Positions 8,455 through 16,087 of a stretch of DNA of 51,155 nucleotides are shown here, piece after piece. The notes below the pieces were generated by a model, which saw nothing but the letters and a program-made list of their open reading frames with translations, was not told the DNA's origin and made no database searches. The stretch comes from Natrialba hulunbeirensis JCM 10989 (lineage in GTDB: Archaea > Halobacteriota > Halobacteria > Halobacteriales > Natrialbaceae): the NCBI RefSeq assembly GCF_000337575.1, contig NZ_AOIM01000040.1:1-51155 (forward strand), written 5' to 3'. Each line of letters begins with the position of its first letter. Positions within the stretch are counted from its first letter, which is position 1. The position numbers were made by a program, and so were the translations under genes.

Positions 8455-9531
8455 TCACTGGCACTCGGTTCGATACCACTCGAGTGCAGCGGGCAGATGC
8501 GCTTCCAGCGGCTGGTACTCGTAGCCCAGTTCCTCGTGGGCCTTGCGGGAACTGTAGAACATTCGGTCGGTCGCGAGTCTGGCCATCTGGCGGTCGAAGG
8601 GGAACCCCTGCCGATCAGTAACGGTGCCGACGACTTCGGCGACCGGGCCTGCAGCGTGGATGGCAGCCGCCGGAACGGGTAGGCGGGCGGGTGAGCCACC
8701 GGCGAAGGTGGCGATCCGGTCGACGGCGCGGTCGTAGGTGAGGTTTTCGCCGCCGAGGATGTAGTGTTCGCCGTTCCCGCCGTGTTCGTAGGCGGCGAGA
8801 ATGCCGTCGATCACGTCCTCGAGGCCGACGATGCTCAGCCCGCCGGGGAGATACGCCGGCATGGTTCGATCGAGCCCCATCGAGAGCAGCTGGGCCGTGA
8901 AATCGGCGTCGCCCGGGCCGAAAATCGAGGTCGGGTGGACGGTGACGGCGTCGCCGTCACCGCCACTGTCATCGCAACCGTTACTGTCGGCGGCGTACCG
9001 GTCGACGAAGCGCTCGGCGGTCGCCTTCGAGCGCTGGTAGGCTCCGATCGGTTCGGCGATATCTGTCTCAGTTGCGAACTCATCGTCCTCGACAGCCCGC
9101 CGTGTGCCGGCCGTGCTGGTGAAGACCAGTCGGCCCACGTCACCGGCACGACAGGCGTCGAGCACGTTCCCGGTGCCCTCGCGGTTGACTCGCTCGACGG
9201 TCTCGGCGTCGGCGCTCCAGAGGCCGATCCCCGCGAGGTGAAAGACCGCGTCGGCTCCGTCGACCAGCGAGCGCAGCGTTTCCGGCTCGAAGAGATCGCC
9301 GACGTACCACTCGACGTCGTCGAGATCGCCGCGATCCGATGTCGGGCGGGAGAGACCGCGAACGGTCCAGCCCTCGGCGAGCAGACGCTCGCAGAGCGCG
9401 GTGCCGAGAAAGCCAGTCGCGCCGGTGACGGCTGCGACACGCCCGCTGTCGTCGGTGCTCGTCGCGCTCGCCGTGCTCGCCCGTCCCGTTTCGGAGCCAG
9501 TGTCTGGCCCGGATGGGGTCTCCGTCGCCAT
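8455..9531 (-). CDS. NAD-dependent epimerase/dehydratase (extended SDR)
   Basis: This 358-residue protein has an extended-SDR Rossmann motif TGATGFLG at 36-43 and the catalytic pair Y165xxxK169 (YQRSK). Preceding motifs include DAVFHLAGIG and FTSTAGTRR. The first 30 residues are a Ser/Thr-rich low-complexity extension typical of haloarchaeal proteins. Members act on nucleotide sugars (epimerase, dehydratase, reductase) or on steroid-like and isoprenoid substrates. The particular reaction is not clear; the DxxGFLGT-type N-terminus and the ExLxYxP-type C-terminal EELGYEYQPLE resemble dihydroflavonol reductase/hopanoid-HpnA-like SDRs. It is the last gene of a three-gene operon: its ATG overlaps the stop of the DUF362 gene by one base. 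Confidence 0.82.
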   Translation of the reverse strand: MATETPSGPDTGSETGRASTASATSTDDSGRVAAVTGATGFLGTALCERLLAEGWTVRGLSRPTSDRGDLDDVEWYVGDLFEPETLRSLVDGADAVFHLAGIGLWSADAETVERVNREGTGNVLDACRAGDVGRLVFTSTAGTRRAVEDDEFATETDIAEPIGAYQRSKATAERFVDRYAADSNGCDDSGGDGDAVTVHPTSIFGPGDADFTAQLLSMGLDRTMPAYLPGGLSIVGLEDVIDGILAAYEHGGNGEHYILGGENLTYDRAVDRIATFAGGSPARLPVPAAAIHAAGPVAEVVGTVTDRQGFPFDRQMARLATDRMFYSSRKAHEELGYEYQPLEAHLPAALEWYRTECQ

Positions 9532-10556
9532 TAGCTACCACCCCGCAACTCGAGTTGGGGCGGAACTGCGTCGCCGCCGACGGCAGCGTACAGTCGGTAG
9601 GCGATCGAGACGGCGGGGTGTGTGTCGTCCGACGACGGCAGCGTCCCTCCCTGAAGGCGCGTTCGGAGTGTGTCGAGCTGGGCCTCGAAATCGACCGTGG
9701 GATCGGTCGCCGCGCGGCCGACAGGGTCGACGCGAATCTGGGGTGCCGAGCCTGAGTCGGGTTCCACGCCGGTCGCCGTCTCGGTCGCATCGGGGGCGAG
9801 TTCGATCGCGCGGTCGTCGAATCCGGTGTCGAACAGCGACGCGCCGAGCGCGTCGACAAGGGGCGTCGGGCCCGCGAACAGCGCGTTGGCCGCGTAGGGT
9901 TCGTCACCGTAGACCGTCGTCGCGTCGAGCAGACAACAGGCGGGTTCGATCGCGCGTGTCGCGGCGACGGCGGTCGCTGCCGGCTCGGCGACCGCGTCCG
10001 CGAAGCCGCCGAGCGTTCGCATCCCACCGGCGACGTGCCCTTCGTCGGTCGGCCGCAGCGACGGAACTACCAGCACGGTATCCTCGCGGAGTCGTTCCGG
10101 AACCGAGACCGCGACCGAGCGGTCGTCGACCGGGAAGACGTGTCTCGTGGTGTCCCCGTCACCGCTCTCCGGCGCGAGGTCGACGAGTTCCGCGCCGGTT
10201 CGCTCGCAGAGATCGGGATAGCCGAGATACGCTGCCGTTCGCTCGAACGGCATGTATTCCGTGCTCGCGCCGGCCACGGCGAGAGTGGCGTCGGTCCGCC
10301 AGGAGAGCTGCTCGAGCACCGCGCCGACCACGGCGGGGTCCGTGACCATCCCCGACGAGGGGTGAAACGGGTAGTGCGCGTCGGGAACGATGGTGATCCG
10401 GTCGGGCTCGTCCGCGACGGACTCGAGTACCGGACCGAGTGCCTCGCCGACGGGGGACTCGAGTGCGGACAGGCGTGCGTCGAGGGTGGGGGTCCAGCCG
10501 CCACGGTGGTCGCTCGCGTCGACGAGTGTGGCACGGACGGTGTTCGACCGATCCAT
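9531..10556 (-). CDS. DUF362-like protein
   Basis: This 341-residue protein has features I associate with DUF362: an early HYPFHPSSGMVTDPAVVGAVLEQL segment (compare PxxxxxTDPxVVxAL), ASTEYMPFERTAAYLGY, and a central VVPSLRPTDEGHVAGGMRTLGG segment resembling the family's VSVPKLKTH region. There is no C-terminal ferredoxin domain and no CxxCxxC cluster, so any iron-sulphur chemistry is not supported. DUF362 proteins have no general known reaction. Its ATG overlaps the stop of the upstream oxidoreductase, and its own stop overlaps the SDR start, so the three are coupled. Family assignment rests on pattern only. Confidence 0.65.
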   Translation of the reverse strand: MDRSNTVRATLVDASDHRGGWTPTLDARLSALESPVGEALGPVLESVADEPDRITIVPDAHYPFHPSSGMVTDPAVVGAVLEQLSWRTDATLAVAGASTEYMPFERTAAYLGYPDLCERTGAELVDLAPESGDGDTTRHVFPVDDRSVAVSVPERLREDTVLVVPSLRPTDEGHVAGGMRTLGGFADAVAEPAATAVAATRAIEPACCLLDATTVYGDEPYAANALFAGPTPLVDALGASLFDTGFDDRAIELAPDATETATGVEPDSGSAPQIRVDPVGRAATDPTVDFEAQLDTLRTRLQGGTLPSSDDTHPAVSIAYRLYAAVGGDAVPPQLELRGGS

Positions 10557-11659
10557 TACCGGGTCACCTCCACTGGATCGAGTTCTGCAGTGTTCTTTTC
10601 GGCGGCCAACTCGGCGGCAGTTTCGGCGAGTTCGAGGCTGCGCCGGCCGTCCTCGCCGTCAATTGGTGGCCGCTCACCCTCGCGAATCGCCTCACAGAAC
10701 GCCGAGAGCGCCTCGTAGTGGGCCTGCAGATAGAACGTAGGGCCGAAAACGTCGGGCTCGTCGTCGGTGAACCGGCGCAGGACGTTGGTCAGCGCTGATT
10801 TCGCCGCACCCGCGTAGAAGTTCTGCGGGAGGTGATCCTGGTTGCTGATCGTCCCGGTGATCCCCTCGAGCCGGAGCCTGGTGTTCACTTCGGGGAGTTG
10901 CTCCCACTGGTAGGAGCCACAGTGCAGCGTGATCGACGTCTCCGTCTCGGGGGCTCGCAGGAGTACCGTCGCCGCGTCCTCGACCGGAATGTCGAGCGTC
11001 GAATCGGTCGATGCATCCTGCACCTCGAGCTCGCCGAAGAGCCACTCGAGTACGTCGAAACAGTGAATGCCGAGTTCGAGCAGCGAGCCGCCACCGGCGG
11101 CGTCGGGGTCAAGCGGCCACGAAGGGGGTGCGTTCTCGACGGGCGGGCGTCCCAGGGGACCGTCGTTGAGCCGGGTAATCGAGGCGTACGGGACGTGGCC
11201 GACGGTGCCGTCCTCGAACTCGGACTTGACGCCGATCATGTCGGGCTGGTAGCGAAGCGTGTGGTCGACGCCGACGGCGATGCCGGCCTCGCGCGCGGTG
11301 TCGAGCATGCGGTCTGCCTCCTCGGTCGAGCGCGCGAGGGGCTTTTCGACGAAGACGTCGACGCCAGCTACGGCGGCTCGCTCGACTGCGTCGGCGTGGA
11401 GAAATGGCGGCAGTGCGATCACGGCAGCGTCGAGCTCCTCGCGCTCGAGGAGCGTCGTATAGTCGTCGTACGTCTGGGGGACGCCGGCGCGCTCTGCTCG
11501 GGCGCGGTTCTCGGGAAGTGCGTCGGCGACCGCGCGAACCTCGACGCCGGGCATCGAGTGCGCAGACTTCAGATGGACCATGCCGATGTTGCCGACGCCG
11601 AGTACCCCGAGCGCGAGGTCGTCGGAGCCGGTCAGTCGGCCAATTGTTGACGAGAGCAT
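10556..11659 (-). CDS. Gfo/Idh/MocA-family oxidoreductase
   Basis: This 367-residue protein starts at the ATG complementary to 11657-11659. A 20-codon upstream extension overlaps the promoter and is rejected. The Rossmann GVGNIG lies at 21-26, EKP at 105-107, and the C-terminal domain carries GGGSLLELGIHCFDVLEWLFG with the catalytic-region histidine. It differs from the operon enzyme at 1878 (no GHIERFNPAV), so the substrate is probably different. It is first in a three-gene operon with the DUF362 and SDR genes, coupled by TAATG overlap. An exact ATAACAAA lies 29 nt upstream of the start. Confidence 0.85.
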   Translation of the reverse strand: MLSSTIGRLTGSDDLALGVLGVGNIGMVHLKSAHSMPGVEVRAVADALPENRARAERAGVPQTYDDYTTLLEREELDAAVIALPPFLHADAVERAAVAGVDVFVEKPLARSTEEADRMLDTAREAGIAVGVDHTLRYQPDMIGVKSEFEDGTVGHVPYASITRLNDGPLGRPPVENAPPSWPLDPDAAGGGSLLELGIHCFDVLEWLFGELEVQDASTDSTLDIPVEDAATVLLRAPETETSITLHCGSYQWEQLPEVNTRLRLEGITGTISNQDHLPQNFYAGAAKSALTNVLRRFTDDEPDVFGPTFYLQAHYEALSAFCEAIREGERPPIDGEDGRRSLELAETAAELAAEKNTAELDPVEVTR

Positions 11660-11687
11660 CGTAGCCAATACCCGGCCGTATGCGGGC

Positions 11688-11695
11688 TTTGTTAT
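11688..11695 (-). promoter_or_regulatory. ATAACAAA element, copy 2 (upstream of oxidoreductase operon)
   Basis: The minus strand reads ATAACAAAGCCCGC. It ends 29 nt before the oxidoreductase ATG, the spacing expected for a core promoter element of a leaderless transcript. The GCCC following the octamer is shared with the copy at 32897. Confidence 0.5.
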
Positions 11696-11767
11696 CGCCG
11701 TCGTACTCTCTGCACGCACTGGATACCAGATGGCCGAGAGCGCGAACGCGCTATCAAACTGGCCGCA

Positions 11768-12718
11768 TCAATTGTCTCCCATGATTCCACCGTCTGCGGC
11801 AACCGTCCCGCCGTCGACGCCGCGCGGAACGCGCACCCGCCGAGCAACGTCGCCCATGGTTTCCACCGTAAGATCTGTCTCCGCTCGCCGCCGGGACAGG
11901 TACTCGAGTATGGCCCGCATTCGGTGGTCGTCACGGGGGTGGGTGAGGTTGTTCGGGTGGAGCCACATGTGGAAGAGCCCGTCGTTTCGGACGGCCTCGT
12001 CGATGCCGCGTTTGGCCTGGAGGACCATCGGGTCCTGCCAGATGGATTCGGCGACGGTTCGTGCGGGGCCTTCGAAGCCGAAGAGAAACATCGAGGCGGG
12101 GACGTTCACCAGGCCGTATTCGTCGACGGTTGGCTCGACGAGCATGGTCTGGTCGCGGACAGTCGAGTCGAACAGCCCGCGGACGCCGTCGTACGTCGGT
12201 GATGTGCCGCGGTAGGCGTTGAGGCCGAACTCGGCGAGCACGTCCCGGTGACCAACGTCGTTTCGCGGGTAGATGAACGAGTCGACGTGTTGGCCCCACT
12301 GGTCGGCGATCTCGAGACTGCACTCGAGTTCGGCAACGGCGAGTTCGCGGTCGGTCGAGGGTGCACCGAAGAGTACGTGCGAGAAGGAGTGGCTGGCAAA
12401 CTCGTGGTCGACACTGGACTGGAGGAGGTCGTCGACGAGATCACGGCCGAAGCGGAGGTCGGGCCGGTCCCACCAGTCCGTTCGTTCGCGCTCGAACCAG
12501 CCGTCGGGTGCGGGGTGGTCCTCGTGGACGCCGTCACAACCCTCGAGCATGAGGTGGCCGACGACGGCCCAGGTCGCCGGAATATCGAATTCCTCACACA
12601 GTTCGAGCATCGTCGACCAGCCGCGCCGTCCGGCCTCGACGCGTTCTGTGGGGAGTGGCTCGAGATCGTGAAACCCCCACCCGAGTTCCGCATCCAGCGA
12701 GCAGACGACGCTACCCAT
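11768..12718 (-). CDS. Polysaccharide deacetylase (NodB-like, CE4)
   Basis: This 316-residue protein starts MGSVVCSLDAELGWGF at the ATG complementary to 12716-12718. A GTG six codons earlier (12736) is an alternative. The NodB fold is indicated by an N-terminal acidic motif SLDAELGWG (D9, E11), the metal-binding HSxxH-type motif HSFSH (H110-H114), and a following YPRN segment. CE4 enzymes remove N- or O-acetyl groups from polysaccharides using a divalent metal. No signal peptide is visible, so it would act inside the cell or on a lipid-linked intermediate, unlike secreted chitin deacetylases. It is separated from the oxidoreductase operon by 108 bases and is divergent from the phosphatase-superfamily gene at 13015. 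Confidence 0.82.
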   Translation of the reverse strand: MGSVVCSLDAELGWGFHDLEPLPTERVEAGRRGWSTMLELCEEFDIPATWAVVGHLMLEGCDGVHEDHPAPDGWFERERTDWWDRPDLRFGRDLVDDLLQSSVDHEFASHSFSHVLFGAPSTDRELAVAELECSLEIADQWGQHVDSFIYPRNDVGHRDVLAEFGLNAYRGTSPTYDGVRGLFDSTVRDQTMLVEPTVDEYGLVNVPASMFLFGFEGPARTVAESIWQDPMVLQAKRGIDEAVRNDGLFHMWLHPNNLTHPRDDHRMRAILEYLSRRRAETDLTVETMGDVARRVRVPRGVDGGTVAADGGIMGDN

Positions 12719-12775
12719 CTGTGCCACCACGACCACGCGATCGTATCATACGCCGGACGGATTCGACCTGCCGGT

Positions 12776-12783
12776 TTTGTTAT
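12776..12783 (-). promoter_or_regulatory. ATAACAAA element, copy 3 (upstream of deacetylase)
   Basis: The minus strand reads CCAATAACAAAACCGGC. It ends 57 nt before the ATG at 12718 and 39 nt before the alternative GTG at 12736. It is paired with the copy at 12963 in the same divergent intergenic region. Confidence 0.45.
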
Positions 12784-12962
12784 TGGTTGCTTTTGTCGTG
12801 CTGTCGGCAGGCTACGGCCGGTATGGAGGGCAAACACCGTCCACACTCGCCTACACACCTGTCCCGTCTGCGTTGCTCGACGTCGTCGCACGGTCCCGAT
12901 TCGAGGCCGGTAACGTCACCGAACAACGTTATTTTCGTCTGATCGGTCCGTGAACGTTCCCT

Positions 12963-12970
12963 ATAACAAA
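12963..12970 (+). promoter_or_regulatory. ATAACAAA element, copy 4 (upstream of phosphatase-superfamily gene)
   Basis: The sequence reads CTATAACAAAGCGC. It ends 44 nt before the ATG at 13015, so it implies either a short leader or a regulator site rather than a strict leaderless TATA box. Confidence 0.45.
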
Positions 12971-13014
12971 GCGCTCATCGGGCCACCTCCACGACAGCAG
13001 GCTTCTCGACAATC

Positions 13015-14613
13015 ATGAGCGGATCTACTCACCCCTCCGGGCAAGCGTTCGTGCTCGGACTCGACGGCGTCCCGTGGCGACTGATCGAACAATGGAGCGA
13101 CGAGGGCAAACTGCCCAACTTCGCCAAACTGCGCGAGGACGGTGCAAGCGGCACACTCGAGAGCACCCGCCCACCGACGACGCCACTCGCCTGGCCCTCT
13201 ATCGCGACCGGTGTCTGGGCGGACAAACACGGCGTCTACGGCTTCCAGAACCTCTCGAGTGAGTACTCACACGAGATGTACACGAGCCACGACATCAAGC
13301 AACCGACACTCTGGGAACTGCTCTCGCCGGCCCACGTCGGCAACGTGCCGATGACCTACCCCGCACGCGATCCCGAGGACGGCGGGAGCATGGTCACCGG
13401 CATGATGACGCCCTCGACTGACCAGCAGTTCGCCGCCCCCACCGACCTCCAATCTGAGATCGAATCCCAGATCCCCGACTACGAGATCAGTCTCGACTAC
13501 CCCGAGTACGCCGACCGGCTCGACGACTTCGAGGTCGCCGTCGACGACATGCTCGCGACGCGGCGCGAACTCATGGACCTCCAGATGGACCGCGCCGGCG
13601 ACGACTGGCGGCTGTTCTTCTTCGTCTACACCGCCCCCGACCGGTTCCAGCACCTCATCTGGGATATGGACCGGATCCTCGCCCACTACCAGAAACTCGA
13701 CGAGATCCTCGGCGAGGTACTCGAGTACACCGACCGACACGAGGCGGACCTTTATGTCGTCTCGGACCACGGCTTCGGGCCGATTCACGAACTCGTCTAC
13801 GTCAATCACATTCTGGAGCGTGAGGGCTACCTGGTGCGACGCGAGGACGAGGGGACGCGGGGTGCGCTCGCGAGCCTGGGAATTTCCCGGGACCGCATTA
13901 CGGATCTCCTCGGAAAGGTCGGCATCTCCGAGGAGTTGCTCGTCTCGACGCTGCCACGGAAGCTGGTGGACTCGGTGGCCGAGCAGATTCCGGGCGACCA
14001 CGCCCTCTACGACGTGAACTACGAGGAGACGACGGCGTTCGTCCACGGTGCCGGAAACTGTTACATCAACGACAGCGAGCGCTTCGTGAACGGTATCGTC
14101 TCGCCGTCGGAGGTGCCGCGGGTCAAGTCGGAGCTGGTGGACCTCTTCGAGTCGATCACCGACGAGGACGGCGAGCCGGTGCTCAGAGTCGACGACGGCG
14201 ACGAACTGTTCCCGACCGATCCGAACTCGCCGGATCTCGTCGTCAACGGCGTCGACGGCTACGACTGTCGTAACGCGATCACGGACCAGCCGTTCGGTGA
14301 TACCGGAACGTACGCCGCGAGCCACCGAAACGAGGGGATCATCCTCTGCCGCGGGCCGTCGATCGAACCCGGGGCCACGCTCCGCGGCGCGCGCGTGGTT
14401 GACGTTGCGCCGACGCTCTTACACGGAATCGGCGAGCCGGTTCCCCAGAACGTCGACGGGCGGGTATTGTTCGACGCGTTCGACGCGTCGGCGACGCCGT
14501 CGAAGACGAAAGTCGAGCGAACGTCGGTCGACCAGCCCCAGACAGCCGATTCGGTCGACGAGGACTTCACCGACGTCGAGGACCGGCTGAAGGGGCTTGG
14601 GTACATGGAGTAG
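13015..14613 (+). CDS. Alkaline phosphatase superfamily phosphodiesterase/phosphatase (COG3379-like)
   Basis: This 532-residue protein has the superfamily metal and nucleophile motifs: GLDGVPWRL with D17, the nucleophile region RPPTTPLAWPSIATG (T55/T56), DKHGVYGF, VSDHGFGP (D251, H252) and a later SHRNEGIILCRGP. The C-terminus ends in a conserved-looking VEDRLKGLGYME tail. Relatives hydrolyse or transfer phosphate mono- or diesters; none of the COG3379 type has a firmly known substrate to my knowledge. No signal peptide is seen. It resembles the second copy at 32921, which has the same layout and tail. Location suggests processing of a phospho-glycan or nucleotide-sugar intermediate. The start has an exact ATAACAAA element 44 nt upstream. 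Confidence 0.85.
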   Translation: MSGSTHPSGQAFVLGLDGVPWRLIEQWSDEGKLPNFAKLREDGASGTLESTRPPTTPLAWPSIATGVWADKHGVYGFQNLSSEYSHEMYTSHDIKQPTLWELLSPAHVGNVPMTYPARDPEDGGSMVTGMMTPSTDQQFAAPTDLQSEIESQIPDYEISLDYPEYADRLDDFEVAVDDMLATRRELMDLQMDRAGDDWRLFFFVYTAPDRFQHLIWDMDRILAHYQKLDEILGEVLEYTDRHEADLYVVSDHGFGPIHELVYVNHILEREGYLVRREDEGTRGALASLGISRDRITDLLGKVGISEELLVSTLPRKLVDSVAEQIPGDHALYDVNYEETTAFVHGAGNCYINDSERFVNGIVSPSEVPRVKSELVDLFESITDEDGEPVLRVDDGDELFPTDPNSPDLVVNGVDGYDCRNAITDQPFGDTGTYAASHRNEGIILCRGPSIEPGATLRGARVVDVAPTLLHGIGEPVPQNVDGRVLFDAFDASATPSKTKVERTSVDQPQTADSVDEDFTDVEDRLKGLGYME

Positions 14614-14680
14614 CACACTCGTCTCTCGATCACTGCTACCTGCGGTCTCGTCGCCCATTACCCACCTGGTGACGGGGAAA

Positions 14681-14686
14681 TTTATA
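14681..14686 (+). promoter_or_regulatory. TATA box (TTTATA) of lipoprotein gene
   Basis: TTTATA sits 25 nt upstream of the ATG at 14711, preceded by GGGGAAA, which fits a BRE. The spacing implies a leaderless mRNA. Confidence 0.6.
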
Positions 14687-14710
14687 CCTCCGATCGATTA
14701 TTTTTCCTGT

Positions 14711-15190
14711 ATGTCCCCGCACACCAGACGGCAGGCGCTTCGAGCAGTTGGTGTCTGTTCGCCGCTGGTACTTGCTGGCTGTCTCACTGGTGAGCGCTCA
14801 CCGAACGAGATGCGACTGGAACAGCTTCAGGTTGTGAACTACGTTCAGAAATCCCATACAGTCTCCGTAGAGATCACCGACGATGATGAGCGTGTGTACC
14901 ACGACTCAGTCGAAGTTCCGTCAGCCGATGAAGACACGGCCGGTTGGGGGAACGACACCTGGTCCGACGGCGCGTTCGAAGACTACCCAACCGAGGCTGG
15001 TGCGTACATGATCCGTACCTGGTTAGACACGCAGTCCCGAGATGAGGGTCGGACGATAGACCTGCGTGAGTACGAGCATGACTGTGTCGAGATGCGGGGG
15101 CTAATCGGCGACCCGCGGATGGACCTTGGATCGACACTCAGCATCTGGCGAAGCTTTGGGTGTTCTGCGGAACGGGAGGAAACAGAGTAA
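14711..15190 (+). CDS. Tat-exported lipoprotein of unknown function
   Basis: This 159-residue protein begins MSPHTRRQALRAVGVC and carries a twin-arginine motif (R6-R7), a short hydrophobic stretch and the lipobox LVLAGC with the lipidated cysteine at C24. This is the usual haloarchaeal Tat-lipoprotein signal. The mature part is about 135 residues, acidic, and looks beta-rich: VVNYVQKSHTVSVEITDDDERVYHDSVEVPSADE resembles a beta-sandwich start. Cysteines occur at EHDCVEM and at SFGCSAE near the end. I recognise no enzymatic motif. It would sit on the outer face of the membrane. It follows the phosphatase-superfamily gene by 97 bases but has its own TATA box. Confidence 0.72.
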   Translation: MSPHTRRQALRAVGVCSPLVLAGCLTGERSPNEMRLEQLQVVNYVQKSHTVSVEITDDDERVYHDSVEVPSADEDTAGWGNDTWSDGAFEDYPTEAGAYMIRTWLDTQSRDEGRTIDLREYEHDCVEMRGLIGDPRMDLGSTLSIWRSFGCSAEREETE

Positions 15191-15318
15191 GGGCGCTGGT
15201 TGTCACCGTACTGTTCTCTCCACGCTCCGTTCCACCCTCACGACGCAACTGTCCGGATTCTCTAGGGACAGCGCCTTGCAAGCACAGCGGCTACCCTACT
15301 CGAGTCCCTTCATCCGCT

Positions 15319-15747
15319 ATGGTCGACGAGGATCTCGAACTCGAGCGCGACCTCGGTGAGGCAACGATCGTCTACGACGAACCGGACGAAGACGCGGTCA
15401 ACAAGACGGTCCCGAACGAGCACATTGCGTACTTCCAGGATCACTGGATCATCAAGACGGACGAGGACGACGAAGGGAACGACATCGTTCGCCGGATTCC
15501 GTCCAATCGCGTGCACTACGTCGAGCGCTCCGTCGAGGAGTTCCAGTCGGAGGTCCAGACGGTCGCGGATCAGGTGCAGTCGTTCGCCTCCTCGCTGCGG
15601 ACGAAGATTCCGGTTGGCGGAGACAAGGAAGGCGGCCGCGGCGAGCGCGACCCGGCAAGGGAGGGTGAAAGCGGGGTACACCCCATCGAAATCACGCCCG
15701 GTGAGGTCAACCGAGACGATGATCCTGACGAGGAACTGGACAGGTAA
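15319..15747 (+). CDS. Conserved haloarchaeal-type hypothetical protein
   Basis: This 142-residue acidic protein begins MVDEDLELERDLGEATIVYDEP. The frame stays open further upstream, but that part is basic and unlike the rest, so the ATG at 15319 is preferred. It has a central segment HIAYFQDHWIIKTDEDDEGNDIVRRIP-VHYVERSVEEF that suggests a small beta domain, followed by a helix. The tail is a charged disordered stretch rich in Gly, Glu and Asp. There are no membrane segments or signal peptide, and no known function is apparent. A run of five T residues shortly after the stop may end its transcript. Confidence 0.62.
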   Translation: MVDEDLELERDLGEATIVYDEPDEDAVNKTVPNEHIAYFQDHWIIKTDEDDEGNDIVRRIPSNRVHYVERSVEEFQSEVQTVADQVQSFASSLRTKIPVGGDKEGGRGERDPAREGESGVHPIEITPGEVNRDDDPDEELDR

Positions 15748-15753
15748 CAACCC

Positions 15754-15758
15754 TTTTT
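15754..15758 (+). terminator. T-tract terminator candidate
   Basis: A TTTTT tract lies 7 nt after the TAA of the hypothetical gene, in the short gap between convergent genes. T-tracts without a hairpin are typical archaeal terminators. Evidence is sequence only. Confidence 0.35.
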
Positions 15759-15802
15759 CTCCGGTTTAGGCCGGGCGGAGCCCGTGTGTAGCGCGTACTC
15801 CC

Positions 15803-16033
15803 TCACGCACGGATCGGTCTGCCGGCGAGAACGTACCAGCCCAGTCCGAGAAGCACCATCCCAACGTACACTTCCGCGAAGTAGGCATCTCCGTCCACGC
15901 CGGCTATCGAGAGGACGACGACTGCAACGGTCGCCGTAAGCAGCGCGAAGAGTAGCCAGAAGATGGCCAACAACACGAGATCGAGCATCTCGTTCTGAGT
16001 CGAACCTGCCGAGTTCTCGGGCGGAGACTCCAT
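15803..16033 (-). CDS. Small two-helix membrane protein
   Basis: This 76-residue protein has a polar N-terminus (MESPPENSAGSTQNE) and two transmembrane segments at about 16-43 (MLDLVLLAIFWLLFALLTATVAVVVLS) and 50-70 (YFAEVYVGMVLLGLGWYVLAG). It ends RPIRA. There is no recognisable family. An AATTTTATT TATA box lies about 22-30 nt upstream, so it is probably an independently transcribed leaderless gene. It is separated from the PP-loop gene's stop region by its own promoter and points the other way from the hypothetical gene to its left. Confidence 0.68.
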   Translation of the reverse strand: MESPPENSAGSTQNEMLDLVLLAIFWLLFALLTATVAVVVLSIAGVDGDAYFAEVYVGMVLLGLGWYVLAGRPIRA

Positions 16034-16054
16034 GGGTATGCTATGACCGTCTGG

Positions 16055-16063
16055 AATAAAATT
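16055..16063 (-). promoter_or_regulatory. TATA box of small membrane protein gene
   Basis: The minus strand reads AATTTTATT. It ends 21 nt before the ATG at 16033, which is close to the normal leaderless spacing. Confidence 0.5.
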
Positions 16064-16087
16064 CTACGCGCCGGCTCCCCTCTCCCC

